Below the pieces are notes generated by a model. The model was given only the letters and a program-made list of their open reading frames with translations, ran no database searches and was not told where the DNA came from. From Candidatus Hydrogenedentota bacterium (GTDB lineage Bacteria > Hydrogenedentota > Hydrogenedentia > Hydrogenedentales > CAITNO01), in NCBI GenBank assembly GCA_029554925.1, contig JAKPUV010000032.1, positions 1 through 17,837 of the forward strand: a stretch of DNA of 17,837 nucleotides, read 5' to 3'. The position numbers and the translations under genes are program-made. Each line of letters starts with the position of its first letter. Position 1 is the stretch's first letter. Positions 12,668-17,837 of the stretch are shown one piece after another.

Positions 12668-13555
12668 TCACTCCCTCCCGCGGATGTCGTAGATGATGGG
12701 GATGCGGACCTTGTCCCGGCGCTTGGGGTCCTCGAAGTACGTGGTGCTGAAAACGTAGTTCCTGGTCTTGCCGCCGCCGCGCAGGGCCAGCACCCTGAAC
12801 CCGCGCAGGAAATCGTTCTTCCCCTTCCTCGCCAGCAGCTCTATGATCTCCGGCAGCGCGTCAAGCGGCGCCTTCACGGGCTTGTTGTACTTGAACGTGT
12901 CGAAGAGGACGAAGACGGGGGCGGGGTCTCCAGCGGGGTTGTCCCGTGCGGGCACAATGTCCCACGCCATGTCCTTCTCGATGTCGTGCCCCACGATCAC
13001 CACATCGCGCGCGCACTGCACGGGGTTGCGCACGCCGTGGGCCAGAACGGCGTCGCCGAACCGCTTGCGGCGCTTTCCCGGGGGGGGCGAGTAGATTTCA
13101 CTGACAAAGGGGGAGAGCCCGGTCAGGTCAAAGCATTTCTGCGTGTAGGGTTTCGCCCCCTTCGTGACGACGACGGTGCGGGCGCCCGCGCGGAGCAGTT
13201 TCTCCAGCCCCTCAATCGAACCCCTGCGCCGCTGGAGAAAGCGGTCCTTTTCCTGCTCGATGTAGGCGTAGAGTTTTTCCTGCCAGGCGACGAAGGCGTC
13301 GGTGACCATCGGCGACCCGCGCCCGTACTGCGCCTCGAAACTGTACCAGGCCTCCTCCTCCTTTTTGATGCGGATGGTTCGGAGCTCGGGCTCCCATACA
13401 AGCAGCAGCTCGTCATTGTCAAGAAGGGAGACCTTCCCCCGAAGATCTATAGCCCCCCCGCGTCCGAAACTGAGCACGAAAGACCCAAGGTCCGAGAGGA
13501 AGGAAACAACGCCTCCCAGCACGTTCGCGTACCCGGGAAAAGTGCCCATCGTCAT
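12668..13555 (-). CDS. HAD-superfamily-like hydrolase with atypical N-terminus
   Basis: The 295-residue protein shows HAD-like motifs in order. A cap-like helical stretch (about 70-120) precedes GARTVVVTKG with motif II Thr131. FVSEIYSPPPGKRRKRFGDAV carries possible motif III lysines (about 161-164), and DVVIVGHDIEKDMAWD matches motif IV (Asp191, Asp195). The essential motif I (DxDxT after a hydrophobic strand) is not clear; the only candidate is Asp46-Asn-Asp48 in SLLDNDELLLVW, and the first 40 residues are Gly/Phe-rich and unlike HAD proteins. The enzyme may be inactive, divergent, or a predicted phosphatase with an N-terminal addition. The start is well supported by GAGGAG 6 nt before ATG 13555. 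It converges on the sulfatase (36-bp gap). There is no export signal. Confidence 0.65.
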   Translation of the reverse strand: MTMGTFPGYANVLGGVVSFLSDLGSFVLSFGRGGAIDLRGKVSLLDNDELLLVWEPELRTIRIKKEEEAWYSFEAQYGRGSPMVTDAFVAWQEKLYAYIEQEKDRFLQRRRGSIEGLEKLLRAGARTVVVTKGAKPYTQKCFDLTGLSPFVSEIYSPPPGKRRKRFGDAVLAHGVRNPVQCARDVVIVGHDIEKDMAWDIVPARDNPAGDPAPVFVLFDTFKYNKPVKAPLDALPEIIELLARKGKNDFLRGFRVLALRGGGKTRNYVFSTTYFEDPKRRDKVRIPIIYDIRGRE

Positions 13556-13897
13556 TCAGTACTCCTCGAACCACCCATCACCATGCCGATTTCTCCGGCG
13601 GACGCGCACCCCTTGCGAGGAGGAAACCTCCGTCTCCGGGCGCGTCGCTCGGCCCCTAAACTCTCCATAAGGCGCGGTGCCCTAATCGCACCCGGACCGG
13701 GGAGTGGGCGCATGCGCCCGAACACACTTGGAACCAGTCACTCTCCGTGCCCGTTTCTGTGTGAAAGAATACATCCATCCCGCCGCTGTTTTCCAGTGTT
13801 TGCGGGGTCGTTTTGGCGGGCCTGTCCAGACCGCGGAAAAACTGCTACCATGTCCGGAAAAGCACCGGGGGGAGGGGAGGGGCGGAGGAAAGGGCCC
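13556..13897. other. Divergent intergenic region between the HAD-like and GH16-like genes
   Basis: These 342 bases hold no gene I can support. They contain the Shine-Dalgarno of the HAD-like gene (minus, 13562-13567), a candidate extended -10 for the GH16-like gene (13843-13851) and its Shine-Dalgarno GGAGGA (13884-13889). I find no convincing minus-strand promoter, hairpin terminator or repeat. Confidence 0.6.
13843..13851 (+). promoter_or_regulatory. Candidate extended -10 promoter of the GH16-like gene
   Basis: TG-C-TACCAT is an extended -10 with no good -35. Transcription would start near 13858, upstream of GGAGGA. Confidence 0.35.
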
Positions 13898-14746
13898 ATG
13901 AGCAGAAAGAACGTCACCGGCGGCGCGGTGTTCTCCCTCCGGGCCGCAGCCCTGTTTCTGGCGGCGATGATGGCCGCGTGCCCCGCGCACGCCGAACCAC
14001 GGACGCTCACTTTCGCTGGAAGGGAGTGGACCGTCCGTTCCGGATCGGGGGGGCCGGGACCCAACCCATGGTCCGACAGTCCCGAGAGCGCCTGGGTGGA
14101 TGAGGAGGGGCTTCACCTGAAAATCCGCCAGATTGACGGTGTTTGGCACTGCGCCGAGGTGGTGAGTACCCAGCCAACATGCCATGGAGTGCACCGGTTC
14201 CGGATCTCCGGACAAACCGGATCATTGGACAAGAATGTTGTGGCGTCCCCGTTCCTTTACAGGGACGACGTCCGGGAGGTGGACATCGAGTTCTCGCGGT
14301 GGGGAAGGGAGCAGGGGCCCGACACGCAATATGTGGTGCAGCCTTTCCAGACGCGGGGCAACATCCACCGGTTCACCTCTTTCCCTGAAACGGAAACCAC
14401 CCACTGCATTGACTGGCAACCCGACAGCATCCGGTTCAGCAGTTTTCCGGGGCATGGCAGGAAACCCGCCGGCAAGGAAGCGGTGAAATGGACCTATAAA
14501 GGGAAGGATATCCCCCGGGAAGACGACGGCCTCCGGATCCACATCAACCTGTGGCTTGTGCGGGGCATGCCCCCCTCCGACGGGAAAGAGGCCGAATTTG
14601 TCGTGAAGGAGGCCGACCTGCCCCCGGCCCGATGCGAAAAGAACGGCGGCCGGGCATCCCGGGAGGAATGCGCCGGCCGCACGGCGGATGCCAAGGGAAC
14701 GCTAAACCAGCCGTTGTGCAATCCACTCCCGGTTGCGGACCGCTGA
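13898..14746 (+). CDS. Secreted GH16-like (concanavalin-fold) glycoside hydrolase candidate
   Basis: The 282-residue protein starts with a signal peptide ending near PAHA (about 32). WTVRSGSGGPGPNPWSDSP, LHLKIRQIDGVWHCAEV and YGRG-like pieces suggest a jelly-roll lectin/glucanase fold. REVDIEFSRWG provides Glu127, Asp129 and Glu131 in the GH16 ExDxE arrangement (nucleophile, helper, acid/base). HCIDWQPDSIRF and GLRIHINLWLVRG match the later GH16 strands. It probably cleaves a beta-1,3 or beta-1,4 glycan outside the cytoplasm. ATG 13898 follows GGAGGA by 8 nt and begins the signal peptide. Upstream in-frame sequence runs antisense through the HAD-like gene and is not coding. The last 45 residues are low-complexity and Cys-containing, and the final 45 bp overlap the convergent isomerase-like gene. 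Confidence 0.72.
   Translation: MSRKNVTGGAVFSLRAAALFLAAMMAACPAHAEPRTLTFAGREWTVRSGSGGPGPNPWSDSPESAWVDEEGLHLKIRQIDGVWHCAEVVSTQPTCHGVHRFRISGQTGSLDKNVVASPFLYRDDVREVDIEFSRWGREQGPDTQYVVQPFQTRGNIHRFTSFPETETTHCIDWQPDSIRFSSFPGHGRKPAGKEAVKWTYKGKDIPREDDGLRIHINLWLVRGMPPSDGKEAEFVVKEADLPPARCEKNGGRASREECAGRTADAKGTLNQPLCNPLPVADR
14646..14680. other. Large stem-loop near the convergent gene ends
   Basis: GCGGCCGG (14646-14653) pairs with CCGGCCGC (14673-14680), extended inward by GCAT (14654-14657) with ATGC (14668-14671) and one bulged G. No T-run follows on either side. It may limit read-through between the convergent genes, but it lies inside the GH16-like reading frame. Confidence 0.4.
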
Positions 14747-15580
14747 GTCGTAGGGGTTCCGGTCCTCGGGTTCGTCCTCCCAGGAGTACCATCCCGAATA
14801 TCCCGCCGCCTTGAGCGCGGCCATGCACTCCTCGACCCGGGCGACGCCCTCGCCCAGAAGGCAGGTGTGGTGCGCCCCGGCGGCCTTGACGTCCTTCAGG
14901 TGGGTGTGGCGCACGAGGGCGCCGAGCTCGCGGATGATGTCCGGCCCCGAAACCCCCTGTGTGCCGAACCAGCCGGTGTCGGCGCAGACGCCCAGCCACT
15001 CGTTGCCGCCGCCGATGATGTCGAGCAGTTCCCTGGCCGTCTTCTGGGGATGGTTCTCCAGGTTGAACCGCACCCCTGTCTCCTTGCACAGGGCGGCCGC
15101 CTGGTCGGGCGTCTGGTCGCCGATCCATCCGTTGATCTGGGGAATGCCCAGCGCGAGGCAGATGTCCACCGTCTTGCGGCTGAACATGCCGCCGTACCCG
15201 ATGGCCTGAAGGCCGTTGTCGTCCAGGGCGGCCTTCCACGCGGCGCAGCGCTTCTTGTCCATGACCTCCGGCGCGGCGTGGGCCTCCCACACCTCCACGG
15301 CCTTGAACCCGTGCGACGCGATTTTCGCGCAGACGGCGCGCCAGGCGGCCTCGTCCGTGGCGGCCACGGTCTTCTTGTGCTGCTCGCCCCACTGGGCCAG
15401 TTCAAAACGCCAGTCCGTCACCTGGGCCACCAGGTTCGCCGTGACAAAGGCGATCCGGTCCGTGCCCGCCGCCCGCGCGGGGACGGCGGCGCCCAGCGCG
15501 CCCGCGGCGGTCACCGCCGCCCCGGAGGCGACGGAGGCGCCCAGAAACGCGCGGCGCGACACACCCTTTTTCTCTTCCAT
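14702..15580 (-). CDS. Sugar phosphate isomerase/epimerase-like TIM barrel, Tat-exported
   Basis: The 292-residue protein belongs to the xylose-isomerase/AP-endonuclease-2-like barrel family. The twin-arginine signal MEEKKGVSRRAFLG with a long Ala/Gly hydrophobic stretch ends near PARA (about 30-36). Candidate metal ligands are Glu99 (VEVWEAH), Glu175 and His177 (NLENHP), Asp201 (CADTGWF), His225/His227 (HTHLKD) and Glu268 (SWEDE). These fit a divalent-metal sugar isomerase or epimerase, or a 3-keto-sugar hydrolase/lyase as found for related periplasmic proteins. ATG 15580 is supported by AGGGAG and by the signal. The upstream in-frame extension overlaps the Gfo/Idh gene and is Arg/Pro-rich. 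It lies 29 nt downstream of the Gfo/Idh gene on the same strand, so it is probably the second gene of an operon. Confidence 0.88.
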   Translation of the reverse strand: MEEKKGVSRRAFLGASVASGAAVTAAGALGAAVPARAAGTDRIAFVTANLVAQVTDWRFELAQWGEQHKKTVAATDEAAWRAVCAKIASHGFKAVEVWEAHAAPEVMDKKRCAAWKAALDDNGLQAIGYGGMFSRKTVDICLALGIPQINGWIGDQTPDQAAALCKETGVRFNLENHPQKTARELLDIIGGGNEWLGVCADTGWFGTQGVSGPDIIRELGALVRHTHLKDVKAAGAHHTCLLGEGVARVEECMAALKAAGYSGWYSWEDEPEDRNPYDSAVRNREWIAQRLV

Positions 15581-15609
15581 GGCTGCTCTCCCTGCCGGTT
15601 TCGCGGCGG

Positions 15610-16941
15610 TCACACGCTCCAGGGGCTGCGGTAGTCGCGGGTAAGCCACTTCGGATCGCCGCTTCCGGGGGCGAAGGCCATCTCCTTCGGCAGCCACTTG
15701 ATCGCCGAGTGGTTGTAGTAGGCCTGGTTGAACAGGTGGCAGCAGATGGCGCTGCGGCCGCCGACCTCCTCGTTGGTGACGGGGCGCTTGCGCGCCTCGA
15801 CGCAGTCCAGGAAGTCCCGGATGTGGTCGCCGCTTTCGTACAGCTTCACCTTGGCGTCCTTCAGCCACTCCTTCTCCACAAAGCTGATGGCGGCCCCGAG
15901 GGAACCGCCGTCCTCACGGTTGGTGAACCCGGCAATCTTCTTGCCTTCGCGCCAGAACTCGAAGCGGCCCCGGTTCACCTTGACCTCGCCCTCGCTGCCG
16001 AAGAAGTGCGCGCCGTATCCGTCGGTGTGGATGAGGGTGATCTTGTCTCCGTAGTGCAGCACCGCGCCGTTCTTCGCGTTCGGGTCCTCCGGCGGGGTGA
16101 CGGCGTCCGGGCCGCTCTCGTCCATGCCCAGGCCCCACTGCGCGATGTCCACGTGGTGGGCGCCCCAGTCGCAGACCATGCCGCCGCCGTACTCCTTGTA
16201 GTTGCGCCAGTCGGGGAAGTGGTCGTGGATGCCGCGCGGGCTCAGCACGGAGCTGTAGGGCCGCATCGGGCCGGGACCGCACCACATTTCCCAGTCCAGC
16301 CCGGGCTCCATGCCCTCCTCGGGCAGGTCGCAGGGCACTCCGGGAGGCCCGAAACTGCACTCCACCCGGCTGATCTCGCCGATGGCGCCGTTGCGCACCA
16401 GCTCGCAGGCCACGCGGAACTCGGCCATGGACCGCTGCATGGACCCCGTCTGGAGCACCCGCCCGTGCTCCTTCACGGCCTTGATCACCGACACCGCCTC
16501 GTGGATGTTGTGGGTGAGGGGCTTCTCGCAGTAGACGTCCTTCCCGGAGGCCAGGGCGGCAAGCGTCGGGATGGCGTGCCAGTGGTCGGGCGTCGCGATG
16601 CACACCGCGTCAATGTCCTTGCGCGCGATGATTTCGCGAAAATCGTTGTAGGAGGGGCATTCCGCGCCGCCGTCGGACTTCTTCGCGTAGTAGTCCGCCG
16701 CCCGCTGCCGCGTGTCCTCGCGGCGCGTCGTGTCCACATCACACACCGCCACCACCCGGCAGCGCTTGTGCTGGAGGAAGGCCTCCATCAGATAGCGGCC
16801 CTGCTTGCCCGTGCCGATGAAACCGATGGTGATGAGGTCGTTGGGCTTCGTGTCCGCGGCCCACACGTGGGACGGCAGGATGAACGGGGCCGCAGAAAGG
16901 GCGGAAACCTGTTTCAGGAAAGAACGGCGGGGGATCTTCAT
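15610..16941 (-). CDS. Gfo/Idh/MocA family oxidoreductase, Tat-exported
   Basis: This 443-residue NAD(P)-dependent sugar oxidoreductase has a Tat signal (MKIPRRSFLK, twin Arg5/Arg6) ending near VWA (about 28). The Rossmann fold is IGFIGTGKQGRYL (Gly43, Gly45, Gly48) followed by VVAVCDVD. CIATPDHWHAIPTLAAL and VYCEKPLTHN provide the family EKP motif (Glu139-Lys140-Pro141). DWGAHHVDIAQWGLG (258-272) carries the His/Asp pair of the substrate pocket. C-terminal WLPKEM is typical of the long exported Planctomycetes-type members. Such proteins keep a tightly bound cofactor and oxidise or reduce sugar rings in the periplasm. The start has AAGGAG about 6 nt before ATG 16941. It pairs with the downstream isomerase-like gene, and together they suggest 3-keto-sugar chemistry (inference). 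Confidence 0.95.
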   Translation of the reverse strand: MKIPRRSFLKQVSALSAAPFILPSHVWAADTKPNDLITIGFIGTGKQGRYLMEAFLQHKRCRVVAVCDVDTTRREDTRQRAADYYAKKSDGGAECPSYNDFREIIARKDIDAVCIATPDHWHAIPTLAALASGKDVYCEKPLTHNIHEAVSVIKAVKEHGRVLQTGSMQRSMAEFRVACELVRNGAIGEISRVECSFGPPGVPCDLPEEGMEPGLDWEMWCGPGPMRPYSSVLSPRGIHDHFPDWRNYKEYGGGMVCDWGAHHVDIAQWGLGMDESGPDAVTPPEDPNAKNGAVLHYGDKITLIHTDGYGAHFFGSEGEVKVNRGRFEFWREGKKIAGFTNREDGGSLGAAISFVEKEWLKDAKVKLYESGDHIRDFLDCVEARKRPVTNEEVGGRSAICCHLFNQAYYNHSAIKWLPKEMAFAPGSGDPKWLTRDYRSPWSV

Positions 16942-17010
16942 GGCTGTCTCCTTGCGTTGCTCGGTTGCGCGGCGGCCACCGTCCGAAAATGCGGCCCGCC
17001 GCCCCGTGTC

Positions 17011-17019
17011 ATCATAGCA
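17011..17019 (-). promoter_or_regulatory. Extended -10 promoter of the Gfo/Idh operon
   Basis: On the minus strand TG-C-TATGAT is an extended -10. The -35 region is GC-rich and poor, as often with extended -10 promoters. The leader would be about 60 nt. Confidence 0.5.
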
Positions 17020-17065
17020 CGCCGCACCGCCCGCCGTCCCGGAATGGACGCACCATTTTTTCGGT

Positions 17066-17071
17066 TATACT
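17066..17071 (+). promoter_or_regulatory. -10 box of the terminal secreted-protein gene
   Basis: TATACT sits next to a T-rich patch (17056-17061) and would start a short leader of about 16 nt holding a full AGGAGG (17081-17086), 7 nt before the ATG. No good -35 is visible. Confidence 0.5.
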
Positions 17072-17093
17072 TGCAAGAACAGGAGGCACTGGC

Positions 17094-17786
17094 ATGAGAA
17101 ACGCGTTCACAGGGTTTGGGGCGCTGTGCGCCCTGGCGGTCTTGTTGGGCGGGGCGGCCTGGGCGCACAACCCCGTGGTCATCAACGGGGGGCCGACAGA
17201 CGCCGAAACGGCCCATTTCATCAAGGACATCTCCGTCAGCCGCGTGGCCTACCACCACGCCAAGCCGGGCCAGGAGGTCCTCTGGCTCACCTTCAACGGG
17301 AAGGCGGGGCAGACGGTGGACTTTCAGATGGGCCTTCCAAAGCTTGACAGATACGCAAGCCTGCGTCCGGCCACGGCGCTGCTGGGGCCGGGACTCCCGG
17401 CCCCTCCCGAGCTACCCTTCGCGATCCCGGCGGGCATGGGGGCGCTGCTGTTCACCACGGAGGACCAAACGCCAACGGTGTTTGACGAGGAGTTCACCGG
17501 CACGGTGGACTGGCAGTTTGAGGGCGAACAGGTCCAGCTCCCGCAGGACGGAAAGTACTTTCTTGTGTCCTACCTCCCCTCGGGAGGGGAGGGAAAATTC
17601 TGGATCGCCCCGGGTTTGACGGAGGCCTTCGGCCTGTGGGACTTGATCCGGATGCCGGTGATCATCGTGCAGGCGCGCCTTTTCCACGAGGTCTTTCCGT
17701 GGGGCGGCATCCTCGGCTGGGCCTATCTGGGCCTGTTCCTGGCCGCAGTGGCGGGCGTAACGATCACCGGAGTGGTCCTGCTCTGA
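17094..17786 (+). CDS. Secreted, C-terminally membrane-anchored protein of unknown function
   Basis: The 230-residue protein has a signal peptide (1-24) whose best cleavage site, AWA|H, leaves His25 as the first mature residue (HNPVVINGG). A beta-rich extracytoplasmic domain follows, with paired histidines in RVAYHHAKPG (His54/His55), ALLGPGLPAPPELPF, and PQDGKYFLVSYLPSGGEGKFWIAPGL, which resembles the end of a PPC/beta-sandwich-like domain. After EAFGLWDLIRMP and a basic helix comes one transmembrane segment (about 205-229) with almost no cytoplasmic tail. I recall a broad bacterial family with a mature AH(N/K)P start and a similar end but know no function for it. AGGAGG 7 nt upstream fixes the start; earlier in-frame codons lie in the promoter region. 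Confidence 0.8.
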   Translation: MRNAFTGFGALCALAVLLGGAAWAHNPVVINGGPTDAETAHFIKDISVSRVAYHHAKPGQEVLWLTFNGKAGQTVDFQMGLPKLDRYASLRPATALLGPGLPAPPELPFAIPAGMGALLFTTEDQTPTVFDEEFTGTVDWQFEGEQVQLPQDGKYFLVSYLPSGGEGKFWIAPGLTEAFGLWDLIRMPVIIVQARLFHEVFPWGGILGWAYLGLFLAAVAGVTITGVVLL

Positions 17787-17795
17787 CGCCCCCCG

Positions 17796-17837
17796 CTACC
17801 GGGGCCAGGCGGACTTGAGCGACCGGACAGCCAGCGA
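17796..17837 (-). other. Possible 3' end of a convergent gene
   Basis: The minus strand from the window edge reads SLAVRSLKSAWPR and then TAG at 17796-17798, about 10 bp after the plus-strand stop. Thirteen codons are too few to establish a gene. The spacing would fit a convergent neighbour. Confidence 0.2.

Noticed and set aside
12644..13897. N-terminal extension of the GH16-like reading frame by over 400 codons
   Set aside because: It runs antisense through the HAD-like gene and lacks family similarity. The signal peptide and GGAGGA place the real start at 13898.
14702..14746. Frameshift or assembly error at the GH16-like / isomerase-like overlap
   Set aside because: The isomerase-like C-terminus reads cleanly to its stop and the GH16-like core is complete before the tail, so no error is required.

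Overview
The window is GC-rich, gene-dense bacterial DNA. It probably comes from an uncultured, Gram-negative-type organism of the Planctomycetes / Candidatus Hydrogenedentes kind. That placement is inference from gene content: a Tat-exported Gfo/Idh oxidoreductase next to a Tat-exported xylose-isomerase-like TIM barrel, an iduronate-sulfatase-like lipoprotein, a UroD-like methyltransferase-fold protein, a Hanks-type kinase and lipoproteins. No rRNA or other phylogenetic marker is present. I see no phage, integrase, transposase or CRISPR array.

Layout. (1) 1-1493, minus: 3'-truncated cation-chloride cotransporter (SLC12-like). (2) 1494-1812: non-coding, with three copies of a GC-rich repeat. 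(3) 1813-2769, minus: UroD-like protein, divergent from an aldo/keto reductase (2883-3863, plus). (4) 3939-6208, plus: Ser/Thr protein kinase overlapping (TGATG) a membrane-anchored LysM + L,D-transpeptidase. (5) 6303-7936, plus: GGDEF diguanylate cyclase overlapping (ATGA) a small lipoprotein. (6) 7943-9053, minus: Bcp-type peroxiredoxin and, upstream of it, an unknown protein with a possible winged-helix N-terminus. (7) 9239-11089, plus: leuA, then a tRNA-Gln / tRNA-Glu pair with its own promoter and a textbook terminator. (8) 11153-15580: sulfatase (plus), HAD-like protein (minus), GH16-like secreted protein (plus) and sugar-phosphate-isomerase-like protein (minus). (9) 15610-16941, minus: Gfo/Idh oxidoreductase, probably co-transcribed with the isomerase-like gene. 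(10) 17094-17786, plus: secreted, C-terminally anchored protein of unknown function.

How the genes may work together. The sulfatase, GH16-like protein, isomerase-like protein and Gfo/Idh oxidoreductase all carry export signals. Together they suggest extracytoplasmic processing of sulfated or otherwise complex carbohydrate. The kinase/L,D-transpeptidase pair suggests kinase-linked control of peptidoglycan 3-3 cross-linking or lipoprotein attachment, and the adjacent GGDEF/lipoprotein pair puts c-di-GMP signalling beside it. LeuA and the tRNAs are housekeeping.

Non-coding signals are unusually readable. Several sigma70-like promoters are near consensus. Two minus-strand genes have a -10 box exactly 6 nt from the ATG and no Shine-Dalgarno, which suggests leaderless mRNAs. 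A perfect 20-bp palindrome sits on the -35 region of the kinase promoter. The most distinctive candidates for follow-up are the kinase/L,D-transpeptidase operon, the four-cysteine sensor region of the diguanylate cyclase, the repeat family at 1611-1766, and the terminal secreted protein with a predicted N-terminal histidine.
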